Assembly: GCA_963281255.1 (NCBI GenBank)
Contig: OY725499.1
Span: 2,933,148 to 2,997,147 of the forward strand
Direction: 5' to 3'
Origin: Aphrocallistes beatrix
Lineage: Eukaryota > Porifera > Hexactinellida > Sceptrulophora > Aphrocallistidae
Length of the DNA: 64,000 nt
Part shown: positions 55,238 to 64,000 of the stretch, one piece after another
Layout of the letters: every line of letters begins with the position of its first letter
Position numbering within the stretch: the first letter of the stretch is position 1
Position numbers and translations under genes: made by a program
Notes under the pieces: model-generated
Told to the model about the DNA's origin: nothing
The model's input: the letters and a program-made list of their open reading frames with translations, nothing else
The model's database searches: none

Positions 55238-56241
55238 TATCCTTACTATTAAAACTCGATTAATGTTTGTGTATATATCTATATCTATATATATATATCT
55301 GTAACGAATTGATTGAAGAAACTGCCGGGCACAGAAAGCTAATTTTTGGCATGTGGGAGTCTTTTGGCTATGGCTCCAGTAAGTTCTGAGCTCAGAGCAA
55401 AATGTCAACTCATCATGGAATTATGACGTCATTGTCACCTTTTTAAAAGTTAAGCAACACAGTTATTCCGGCATAACTCAGCCATTATAGGAGATAGAAG
55501 GCTGAAATTTTAATAGAATCTGTATACTAACACGCCTCATATACAGGGTTGGCAGGTTTTGTCCACTTGGACAAAACCTAGTGGTTTTAACCAGGTTAAA
55601 ATCGTCCTGTCCAAAACCTCTTGGGTGGACAAAACTGGACAAAACCTCAAAATTTAATTTAATTCATAAATTCACAGTTATATCGAAGTTTTGTCCAACT
55701 TTTGTCCAGGTTTTGTCCAAGTGTTGTTCGTGGCTTCCATGATAAATCGAATACAAAATATAGTTATAGTAATAAACAGGAGTTAGCAAGAAAATCCATT
55801 CATTGTCCTCACTCTCTTTCCATCTTAAACTGTTTCGTACCCACTGCAATGATTTACAGTTTCCATTAGGTTTTGTCCAGTTTTGTCCAGTTTTGTCCGG
55901 TTTTAACCGGTTAAAACCAGGTTTTGTCCACTGCCCTGTCCAAAACCTGTTTTGGACGGACAAAACCCAACCCTGCCGCGGAGTCATATATGATGCAACT
56001 ATCATCAAAAAATGATGACTCGTCACTTTGTTATGACGTCATCATTACTCATCAAAATTTTAAAAATTGACAAATTTGGTGATTTTTCGAGTAATATCGA
56101 TTTTAAAACTAAGATGGACATATTTAGAGATGATATCTCCCTTATAATTAACCAATGTCACCTCCAGGCGACCGAAGGGAGCCTCCGGCGGACACCAAGT
56201 GTCGCCAGCCGCGGAGCGCAAGCAAGCGAAGCGCGCTTGTA
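55238..56241 (-). mobile_element. GC-hairpin element, minus orientation, with a nested MITE
   Basis: The right end (56160-56241) is the inverted GC terminus ending AAGCGAAGCGCGCTTG. The left end reads TATCCTTACTATTAAAACTC, the complement of the far end of the 4.5-kb copy. TGACGTCA lies at 56034-56041 and again within about 55420-55435. The copy is split by the MITE at 55544-55975. Confidence 0.7.
55544..55975. mobile_element. MITE built from GGTTTTGTCCA repeats, nested in the preceding element
   Basis: 432 bp, CAGGGTTGGCAGGTTTTGTC at the left and GACAAAACCCAACCCTG at the right. Subterminal regions are made of tandem TTTTGTCCA / TGGACAAAA units and a central GGTTTTAACCGGTTAAAACC palindrome. 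The CAGGG start is hAT-like, but an exact target duplication is not evident. Confidence 0.75.
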
Positions 56242-56825
56242 TTCCTTATATGTGGTGGAGATTTGAACCTGGGTGCAAATTCCTTTTTTGGCGTACTATT
56301 CAGGGAAGTACAATCAATACCCTTTTACTCGAAAAAAATCCTCACGATTATTTCGCGATTCTGAACCAGTCATTTGAAAGAGGAGACAATTATACATTAT
56401 TAGAACTCGCTCTTGATGGTTAGAAGGATTTGGAATTGGAAAAAAATTTTAAAATTCACTTCCAAGTTACTCTACTATGCGAGCTTTTTTTTTTTGGTTT
56501 TGTCTCCTTAAGCAGAGGTCCCAATGGCCTGTAAGATATGAAATATGTATAGGATTAGCTTCTAAGTAAAGGTACAACGTATTCCGTTCCTGGAGATTCG
56601 TCACAATTAAGGGTGTCAAATTGATGTCAAATCAGTGTCAAATTAACAGATCTGACACAGATTGGATTTGAAAAGAAGAACCAGGAGATATACATTCCAT
56701 ACATTAAAATGTATAAAAGAACCATCATAAGCCAAAACAATATACCATGAACTTCTGTATGTAATACAAATTAACAGATCTTGAATTGTACTGATAAAAA
56801 GGAGTGACAGCATTAAAATCAAAAT
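56242..56825. other. Intergenic, degenerate MITE remnant
   Basis: About 56500-56620 resembles the remnant at 18250-18380 (GTTCCTGGAGATTCGTCACA, AATTAAG). No gene; the 3'UTR of the next minus-strand gene is here. Confidence 0.4.
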
Positions 56826-58106
56826 TTAAACACTTGAATGGATCCAAGGTTGTTGAAGCATTACCTCCAGCACGGATCCAGGTGTGCGGTGAGCGATAGC
56901 AAAGAAGGGATACTCATCATGGGGTGTGGCAGGATCGTACAGCAAGTGTGCCATGGCATCGTGAGAAAATGTACGCTTCTCTCTCTCCATAATGCCTTCT
57001 AAAATCTCAAACGATGTATCCTCATTAGGAAGACAGGGAATTTTGAGTGGGTCATACTGATGCCATTTGATAAACTCTCTAACTGAGGCAGGGATAGGCC
57101 AGCTGTCAGTGTTGATTTGATATTTGGATAAGCAGCGAGCACTTAGCGTCCTGAGAGGCGGAACACGGGCTATGATACCCAGCCGTTCACACTCTGTCTT
57201 AATATACTGCAGCTGGTGGTAGGAGCCGTGCAAGTGCATCGTATCAGCTGTCCACTCGAATGCGGTGCAGAGTTGGCTCTGCGAGTAGGAGTAAGGGTAC
57301 GCACCCAGCTCCAAGAGAGACATCACGAAGCTAGGGGGCGTGTATCCAGTCAGACAGGCTGACATGGCCTGATGCAGAGGATAGCTGCCATCAGGGTTGA
57401 TCACGTTGAGTGAGAAGGAATGGCGGCTGACAAGACGTGATATGACGGAGAGAATCGCTGCCCTGGCATTAGCACTACCAGACAAGATACGGATGTAGCT
57501 CAACTCCCAGTAGAGACAAGGAAGGTCATATAATAGATGAAAGTACTGCGCAGCTGTATACACTGTCTGCTCCAGCATAAATGTAATGAGCAGGTTGACG
57601 GGGGAGCATATTAGCTGGAAGGAGCGCACCGTTTCTATGAGACTGTCTAGCTCGTTGCTCTCCTTCTGACTCAGCATGAGGTTGACGAGGAGGAGAGACA
57701 GCGAGCAGCAATGAGGGAGGTCATGCGGCACATTCCTAGCCTGGGACTCTGCAACCAAGAGAACAGAAACACTGGTCTCTGACACTGCCATCTCAAGATC
57801 CTCTACCTTCAAAGCCAATACTGCTGCTAGCCACAAGGCGAGCAGTTCGAATGAAGTAAGCCACAAAGAGAGCAATTCAGACGTGTCGGGTCGGGTCATG
57901 GATTTTTGATCCATTAAGTAACCTAGAATCCATTCGTTGACCTCAAGAGCAGACTGAGCTAGGCTCTCTCTCTCCGCTAGAGGCTCGCCTAAGTTCAATT
58001 CTATGGTGCGTAAGAAATCTGGAATGCATATCTTATCTAATTGTATAGGAGGAGAAGAAGAATAGTTCGTAGACTCAATATTTGAGAATGAGTGGGAGCG
58101 CTTCAT
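56826..58106 (-). CDS. SOCS-box/ankyrin-like protein, possible ubiquitin-ligase substrate receptor
   Basis: The ATG at 58106 gives 426 aa and lies 2 nt after an acceptor-like TCTGTTTCTAACAG; the frame runs open to 58181 but that part is probably intron. The body is largely helical and Leu-rich. One ankyrin-like stretch is seen (NPDGSYPLHQAMSACLTG, then SFVMSLLELGAYPYS). Near residue 330, PPLRTLSARCLSKYQINTDS followed by WPIPASVREFIKWH looks like a SOCS box (conserved Leu-x-Cys/Ala core, then a Pro-rich Cul-box-like loop) as found in ASB and FEM1 proteins, which recruit cullin-2/5 ligases. The assignment rests on that motif only. About 80 residues follow it, unusual for a SOCS box, which is normally C-terminal. 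Confidence 0.6.
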   Translation of the reverse strand: MKRSHSFSNIESTNYSSSPPIQLDKICIPDFLRTIELNLGEPLAERESLAQSALEVNEWILGYLMDQKSMTRPDTSELLSLWLTSFELLALWLAAVLALKVEDLEMAVSETSVSVLLVAESQARNVPHDLPHCCSLSLLLVNLMLSQKESNELDSLIETVRSFQLICSPVNLLITFMLEQTVYTAAQYFHLLYDLPCLYWELSYIRILSGSANARAAILSVISRLVSRHSFSLNVINPDGSYPLHQAMSACLTGYTPPSFVMSLLELGAYPYSYSQSQLCTAFEWTADTMHLHGSYHQLQYIKTECERLGIIARVPPLRTLSARCLSKYQINTDSWPIPASVREFIKWHQYDPLKIPCLPNEDTSFEILEGIMEREKRTFSHDAMAHLLYDPATPHDEYPFFAIAHRTPGSVLEVMLQQPWIHSSV

Positions 58107-58181
58107 TTCTGTTAGAAACAGATGGAATTTAAGGTCAGAGATCAATAGTGTAGAGCTCTTGGTTTTAATCAAATAAATCAA

Positions 58182-58534
58182 AAGTAAAAACTAAGGATAG
58201 ATAACCTAGATGGAACTTAATGAAGTGTCATTAGACTCCGGAAGGATATTAATATTAGTTAGTTAATATCTACTTCTATACTTCTATACTACCAAAGTAT
58301 TATTAACTGAGTCAGTTCTATTTTAGAGTTGCTGAATTGATTTTCATATAGCATGCTATAGAGCATACCACATTCAACATGCAGCAGTGTTCCATAGAGC
58401 TAGGAGGAGAGGAGATATTAAATTTGAACAGGATAAGCAGATAACTACACATATATAATTCTCTATACACAAATAGATTGATAATATAGAACTAATCTAG
58501 CATTCAGGCCATTAACACTCATTCCTTACACGCA
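58182..58534. other. Intergenic, nothing recognised
   Basis: About 350 bp of AT-rich sequence between two same-strand genes. It must hold the promoter of the SOCS-box-like gene and the 3'UTR of ARPC3. Confidence 0.35.
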
Positions 58535-59068
58535 CTACTGTCCAGGAGAAGATAGGCTCTTGTCCATGAACTTCCGCTTAGCGAAACAGGTCCACCACTT
58601 GCTCGGTTTCTCACACCCCTCGAACACCTTCTCCAGGACACGGTTCCCGGTCTCCTGCCTCAGCTGGAGGAAATAATTCCGCATCAAATCTGCCTCAGTT
58701 TTGTCCTTCGGCTTCGCATACATGGCATTGATCGGGAATTTGGGGTCTCCTGGGATATCGAACGAGGCGATGGAAAGCTGGTACATGGCTTTACTCCCTT
58801 CGTTACGGTCTGTGGCCTTAGCTAGCTTCTTGATGCACTCCGTGATGTAGAGAGTGAGGTAGATCAGCACCCGGTCAGCTGACCCCTTGATTTCGTACGT
58901 CTTGAAAAATATGTTCGCTTTGAAGAAGTAGATCGCCTCCTCGATTATGTCTTCTTGTCCGTCTCCTCTAGGAGCGGGGCCCTTTATAGTCGTGTTGATT
59001 GGAAGGAGGGCCATGTTGCCCACGCAGCGGATCGCAGGGTCATTGAACTTGGAATGGTATGCCGGCAT
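58535..59068 (-). CDS. ARPC3: Arp2/3 complex subunit 3 (p21-Arc)
   Basis: 177 aa, against 178 for human ARPC3, in a single exon. The start [11 protein letters not shown], then [71 protein letters not shown] and the C-terminal [20 protein letters not shown] then SPGQ are diagnostic and in order. ARPC3 is a structural subunit of the Arp2/3 complex that nucleates branched actin filaments. The frame also contains an upstream MCQRI, but the family start is MPAY. That ATG is preceded 6 nt upstream by an acceptor-like TATATTTGTGTCAG. Confidence 0.97.
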   Translation of the reverse strand: MPAYHSKFNDPAIRCVGNMALLPINTTIKGPAPRGDGQEDIIEEAIYFFKANIFFKTYEIKGSADRVLIYLTLYITECIKKLAKATDRNEGSKAMYQLSIASFDIPGDPKFPINAMYAKPKDKTEADLMRNYFLQLRQETGNRVLEKVFEGCEKPSKWWTCFAKRKFMDKSLSSPGQ

Positions 59069-59523
59069 TATGCGCTGACACAAATATAGAGACTAATTCT
59101 AGTGAAGTGTTGAAAAGTTATTGGTAATGCTTTGAAAATGATTCTCAATTGATTTTAAATCTAAAATGGGATTCGTCTGTAAACAAGTCCCAAGAATGGT
59201 GACCAAGTAAATTTGTCCCTATAGCAGGTCATAGTCCGCCTATTATGCGAGCAGTGCCAGCAATTTTCAAAATTCAGAGTAAATTGTGGGTTTTTTAGCG
59301 CACTGAAAAATACCCTAGCAATCGATATAACCATCGTAGCACTCTTCTCTAATTGTGAAAACTACAAATAGAGAATTGGAATGAGAGAGATAAATTATTA
59401 TACTTTTACATTCATGAATATTCAATTTTACATATTAAGCGGGGTAAAAATAAGTCATCCTGACTGTGAAAAATATGTTATAATTAATTCTCGACAAAAT
59501 GTACAATAGAACTACAACGGAGC
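59069..59523. other. Intergenic, nothing recognised
   Basis: About 450 bp, AT-rich, between the ARPC3 5' end and the SDR 3' end. It holds the ARPC3 upstream exon or promoter and the SDR 3'UTR. Confidence 0.35.
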
Positions 59524-60755
59524 CTAACTACTGTGCTCTTCTAGTCCGACCATCTGCGTACTCAGCTCCCATAGCCTCTCTGCAGCCTGGTCGTCCATGG
59601 CTTCTGCCAACTTGAGTTTCTTCACTTTGCAATCTTCCAAGGACTCCCCACTCACCCCCTCCATCTCCGAACTCACTGCACAGTGGATGGAGGTCTGTGC
59701 GCCTTCCGTTGGAGTCTTCCAGAAGAGATAGACGATCGGGTACAGGACAGCTTTCTAGAATAGCATATACTATACAAACATTGTATTCGTATCCCTCACA
59801 CACGTACGTTAATTAACCCGCCAAGATCTCTCATCAAAATTCCTACGTCATAGTCCAAGTGGGGTACAAATGGACCCCAGTGAATATGACGTCCTAGTCG
59901 CAGTAGGGTCTAAATGGACCCCAAAAATTGTATGTCGTGCTAGTCTTAGTGGGGTCTTTTTGGACCCCAGGGTGTCATTGGTGGGTTATTAATTAATTAA
60001 TACTGCTCATGCATTAGGCCACTGTTAATTGATAAGGGGACGCAGCATTTGCCCGAATTTCTAAGTTGTCATTTGTCCGAATTGCGTTAACTGTCATTTG
60101 TCCGAGTCGTAATTTTGAATATTGTCATTTGTCTGAATCGTAATTTTGAATATTGTCACTTGTCCGAATTAGGGGAGATAACATCTCTAAATACGGCTGT
60201 CCTACTGTTATAATCAATATCGCACGAAAAATCACCAAATTTGTCAATTTTTTTATTTTTGATGCGTAGTGGTGACGTTATAACAGAGTGATGAGTCATC
60301 ATTTTTAGTGCAGCTCCTATAGGGAGATGCCCTTATGGCACGGACGGAGTATCTCGTCCGTCCGTATGTATGCATGTCCGTACGCGCGCTACTGCGAAAT
60401 CTAACAGTCCGATTTTTACCAAATTTCGCATGTAGGATCTCATTATGGTGTAGATGTGCACCGTCAACATTTTTTCGCAAAATCTCATCACTTCCGGTTT
60501 GTATAAGTATCACTTTGTTATGACGTCATCATTACTCAAAAATTGATAAATTTGGTGATTTTTCGTGCGATAGAGATTATAACAGTAGGACAGACGTATT
60601 TAGAGATGTTATCTCCCTTATAATTAACCAATATGACACCAGGCGACCGAAGGGAGCCTCTGGCGGACACAAAGTGTCCGCCAGCCGCGCAGCGCAAGCA
60701 AGCGAAGCGCGCTTGTATATATACATATATACACATTAATCGAGTTTAATAGTAA

Positions 60756-60819
<64 letters not shown>

Positions 60820-62663
60820 GTATATATGTATGTAAATCAAAGTATTCAGCTCGGGCATCAAACGCAGGAATTGAGCGGATATTTTCAACATTTGGCTATA
60901 TACATTCCAGCATAAGGAGTAGACTTGGAGTCGATAAGGCGGCCAAAATTGTTTTTATCTACAGAGTGCTCAATCTATCTAAATGAAACTTCGGACTAAA
61001 TTTTCTCTACATTTTCCTATTGCAATTAATCATAAACATTCTTAATTCAAGCATAATTAAATCGATAATATGTTATTAAACTATCAAAAATAATAAAAAT
61101 TCTGATTTAAATTTAAAAAATCCGATTTTTTAATTTTTGTAAAAAGTCATGATTTTTATCAACCTTGCCAGAATGGGGGATTGAAAGTCAACATTTTGGA
61201 GATGATATATATAAGAAAAGTGTGAAAGAGGGAGCTTTTTAAGTTCGGAATATTGTCCAATTTGAGTATAAAATTGGCATTTTAATTTCGTGACGAGGGG
61301 TTGAGTGGCATTTACTAGAACTAGAAATTGATTCGGACAAATGACTGTTAACGAAATTCGGAAAATGCATGCGGCTCATTGGTAATTTCCTTAATTAACC
61401 TGCATCTAAATGTTAGTATCGCAATTTTAAAAAAAAATAAATACATACTTGGATAACGATTCAAATAGTATGTCTCAAGACAGCAGAAGTTCCAAAATTA
61501 TAGCTAAATTCAGTACCACTTATTGAAACCAGTTTGATTACTACATAGTACCTCCGACACGCTCTATCGAGCAAAATGCAAATTTAGCATTTTATAAAAA
61601 CGCGTTTAAAACGTGTTTTTATAAAATAGTAACAGCAAGTAATGTAATAATCAAAAAAATTCGGGGAAAGAACAACCATTGCTGCTATTTTGCTACAACT
61701 TGGTAAACTTGTACCTGGGAAAGCTGTAAATTATTGAAAAGCTTAGTTTAGCTGCTCGCCGGATCTCCAATACTCCTGAATAGTAATACTATTATTATCC
61801 GCATTTTCTGGAAAAATATTTGAGTAGCTGAAACAAGTGTAAACAATGGCCTTATGTAGTATTACTAAGGTGGCTCACCAATATCCGGGTATGTCGCTGG
61901 AGCTCAGTATCCACAAATCCAGGTTGGGACGTATTTACAATAACGTCCGTTCCCTCCAAGCGTTTGGCGAGGGCTTTTGTGAAGATAATATTAGCCAGTT
62001 TGCTCTGGCAGTAAGCGCCCATGGGGTTATAAGGTCTGTGCATCCAATTGAGATCTTCAAAGCCCATCTTTCCATAAATCTTTACATACTTGTAAGCCAC
62101 AGAGGAGACATTTACAATTCGGGCAGGTGAAGATTCTTTGATTCGCTCGAGGAGCAAGTTGGTCAGGAGGAAGTGACCCAAATGATTCACTCCGAACTGC
62201 ATCTCGAAGCCATCTTGTGTCAGAGTGTATGGACACATAGAGACTCGTTGTTTATGAGAATGTCGATCCTTGGTTCCTCTTCAAGAATCAGAGCTGCGAA
62301 CTGGCGTATTGATGCTAATGAGGCAAGGTCCAGTTGTCGGAACACCACATTATCATTTCCGCTTTCTCGTCGAATGTCAAGCACAGCTTTCTCTCCTTTC
62401 TCCACATCGCGACAGGCCAGAATGATGCGAGCATTCCTCTTGGTGAGGTCTATGGCTGTTGATTTTCCAATGCCTGTGTTCCCTCCCGTGATGATGACAG
62501 TTCTTCGGGTCAATGAGGCTTTAGAATAGCAGACACCTCCAGCAAAGAATCTCCGTATAAAGTAGAGTCCGAGTATAGCCGCTAACGGCCCTACTATGAC
62601 GTTGCAAGGGAAAGAAGTGACAGCAGTGAGAGCACTCTGTGCATACTCCTGCATCGAATTCAT
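59524..62663 (-). CDS. Retinol-dehydrogenase-like SDR (RDH11-14 type), two exons, frameshifted
   Basis: Exon 1 is 61879-62663 and exon 2 is 59524-59754, separated by a 2.1-kb intron full of repeats. The N-terminus has a membrane segment ([15 protein letters not shown]), then the NAD(P)-binding [21 protein letters not shown] and [19 protein letters not shown]. After IDILINN the frame shifts: the expected NNAG...MCP junction has lost 4 nt (62236-62250 region), so exon 1 is 785 nt instead of a multiple of three. The second frame continues [27 protein letters not shown] and the catalytic YCQSK. Exon 2 gives [20 protein letters not shown] and a C-terminal [18 protein letters not shown], matching the RDH family end. 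These enzymes reduce retinal or lipid aldehydes at the ER. Either a recent pseudogene or a local sequence error. Confidence 0.8.
59817..59985. mobile_element. piggyBac-like MITE in SDR intron
   Basis: Starts CCCGCCAAG after TTAATTAA and ends TTGGTGGG before TTATTAA. The interior is three tandem-like segments of GTGGGGTACAAATGGACCCC type. The TTAA-rich flank and CCC/GGG ends fit the group, but sequence similarity to the 34.1/41.7-kb family is weak. Confidence 0.6.
60172..60757. mobile_element. GC-hairpin element arranged as an inverted pair, plus an abutting element end
   Basis: Left part has GGGGAGATAACATCTCTAAA and TGAGTCA (60292-60298). The right part repeats the same body inverted (TGACGTCA at 60521-60528, then GAGATGTTATCTCCC) and ends with the GC terminus at about 60640-60716. 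Directly after this terminus comes ATTAATCGAGTTTAATAGTA then AGGATA, which is the opposite end of the same family, so two element ends abut. Confidence 0.65.
60757..60818. repeat. (TA)n microsatellite
   Basis: About 31 uninterrupted TA dinucleotides directly at the end of the preceding element, followed by imperfect TATACGTATATATG. Confidence 0.98.
60819..61878. other. Remaining SDR intron sequence, nothing recognised
   Basis: AT-rich intron sequence of the SDR gene. The CATTTGTCCGAAT motif that recurs at 60070-60170 is echoed inverted at about 61330-61345, suggesting one further diverged foldback, but its borders are unclear. Confidence 0.4.
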
Positions 62664-62794
62664 TATGTAATATAATTTATTAAGTTACCAAATCAAGTTG
62701 TATGAAAGTAAATCCATATCAGAGTGTATGTACTGAGGGATTCTGTTCTGTTGAACTATTATATGCATAACTTCATATGTCACTTTTGTTATAT

Positions 62795-63960
62795 TGGTAG
62801 CAGAGAGTGGTTGGAGAAGATGGCAAATCAGTGCAAGTAGATAAATTCGAAAGTGGAGATGTGGATGATTTTAGAGATCATTTCGAGATATGTGCCTTGG
62901 CTAATGGATGGTCGGTGGAAAAGAAGGCATTGATGATGGTGACTTGCCTCAACGGTGAAGCACTGGAAGTTTACAAGTCTCTCAAATTGAGAGTCTCAAT
63001 GAGGACGATAGGAAAGTGTATAAGACAGTCAAGTCTTCTGATGTCCACGATTATGTGACATCATGCGAAGTGTGTCAAAGAGCTAAACTTGCACTACCAA
63101 CTGAGGTACCACTATTGAATACTCATATTGGAAGAACCATGCAATTAGTACAGGTGGATATTCTTGAGGTTCCTCTCAGTAGAAAGGGAAACATATATCT
63201 TTTGGTCGTGGAAGACGCTTTCACAGAATGGTTAGAATGCTACCCGATACCCAACCAGAAGACAGAGACAATCACAGAGAAATTGGTCGAACTATTTTCG
63301 ATTTTGGTATCCCCGAATTTCTGCATTCGGACCAGGGGCGAACTTTGAATCACGTCTATTGAAGAAACGTGTAGGAGTCTAGGAATTCACAAAACTCACA
63401 CTACACCATACTACCCACAGGGTAACGCATTAGTCGAAGAAGCAACCGAACCGTTCTTCAAATGTTGCAGTGTTATGTCGACAGTAGTGATGATTGGGAA
63501 ACATATCTGTGTTTAGTTCTGTTTGCATACCGCACTTCAAAACACACTAGTACTGGGATCGCACCGTTTCAGTTAATGTTTGGGCGTGATTCTCCAAGAA
63601 TTTCTCACGTATCACCTTCTTCGGAATATGACCCATCTTCGTATGAGCGGTTTCTGGGCCGGAAAATACTCGAGATTCAGGAATTTGTGGAGGGAAAATT
63701 ATCATTAGCTCAGAAGCGACAAAAGGAGTACAATGACATCCACTCGAACCAGAGTGGATCGATTCAAGGTGGGAGATATAGTATGGCTCTATGTGGCGCA
63801 TTCGGGGGTTGCCAGAAAACTTGACAAAAGATGGGAAGTGACCGAGATAAAAGGTCCAGTGAATGTTGTTGTTAAAAACACTGATGGTAGGTAAAAGTAG
63901 TCCATGTTAATCGGTTACAACGGCGTATTAGAAGGACTAAAGATGGGTTTGGAGTTCGAT
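62795..63960 (+). mobile_element. Decayed, internally deleted Ty3/gypsy-type retrotransposon
   Basis: TGGTAGCAGAG at 62795-62805 is an 11-nt match to the complement of the animal initiator-methionine tRNA 3' end, the usual primer-binding site. A gag-like frame (about 62807-62985) follows at once, then an abrupt change of frame into an integrase: a CEVCQRAK zinc-finger end near 63067, the first catalytic Asp at VQVDI, the second Asp and the Glu region at about 63335 and 63430 in other frames, and AYRTSKHTSTGIAPF downstream. Protease, reverse transcriptase and RNase H are missing, and at least two frameshifts break the integrase. A 5' LTR should end just before 62795, but its start cannot be set without the 3' copy, which lies beyond the window. 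Confidence 0.82.
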
Positions 63961-64000
63961 GACTTTGATGAATCGAGCGAAGATTGGCAGACTAGTATAT

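Noticed and set aside
59528-59803. 91-aa minus-strand frame
   Set aside because: Wrong-frame shadow of the SDR last exon. The adjacent frame gives the retinol-dehydrogenase C-terminus with a splice acceptor at 59755-59756.

Overview
The window looks like nuclear DNA from an invertebrate animal. The evidence is AT-rich intergenic DNA, spliceosomal introns (one only 67 bp) and animal gene families: a Na+/Ca2+ exchanger with Calx-beta domains, a SNX5/6-type PX-BAR sorting nexin, a TTF1-like Myb protein, ARPC3, an aspartate/glutamate carrier, a RING-less NHL protein and LRR-EGF receptors. I favour an early-branching animal such as a sponge, but the sequence does not prove this. There is no bacterial operon structure, rRNA, tRNA or CRISPR.

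Layout, left to right. 0.1-1.6 kb is a large foldback repeat. A four-exon WSCD-like sulfotransferase (+) follows at 2.6-4.4 kb, then repeats to 7.4 kb. The mitochondrial aspartate/glutamate carrier lies at 7.4-9.5 kb (-). A block of nested repeats with a 12-bp palindromic array fills 10.6-11.8 kb, and a small single-pass membrane protein with tyrosine motifs sits at 13.6 kb (+). From 15.3 to 25.3 kb there are three tandem copies (-) of an LRR-EGF single-pass receptor: copy 1 intact, copy 2 stopped right after the membrane segment, copy 3 frameshifted. The duplication also copied the last exon of the neighbouring exchanger, leaving an orphan exon at 18.1 kb. The exchanger itself (13 exons, -) runs from 34.8 down to 26.4 kb with several MITEs in its introns. 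The sorting nexin (15 small exons, -) is at 37.9-41.4 kb, the TTF1-like gene (-) at 41.9-43.6 kb, an NHL protein (-) at 45-46.2 kb and a calmodulin-like protein (+) at 47.2 kb.

Two unrecognised proteins (-) follow at 49.5-50.8 and 52.1-52.6 kb. A 1.6-kb satellite of about 20-bp units, each holding a 10-bp palindrome, then abuts a dispersed element at 53.6-56.2 kb. A SOCS-box-like protein (-) is at 56.8-58.1 kb, ARPC3 (-) at 58.5-59.1 kb, and a retinol-dehydrogenase-like SDR (-) at 59.5-62.7 kb whose last exon lies across a 2.1-kb repeat-filled intron. A decayed, internally deleted Ty3/gypsy-type retrotransposon ends the window.

The genes are mostly unrelated housekeeping or signalling loci; only the receptor array forms a functional group. 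Two themes run across the window. One is a dense population of MITEs and foldback elements, several with tandem-repeat termini and one family carrying paired CRE-like and AP-1-like sites. The other is that five genes have a 3' splice acceptor within 0-6 nt of their start codon, which suggests 5'UTR introns or spliced-leader addition.
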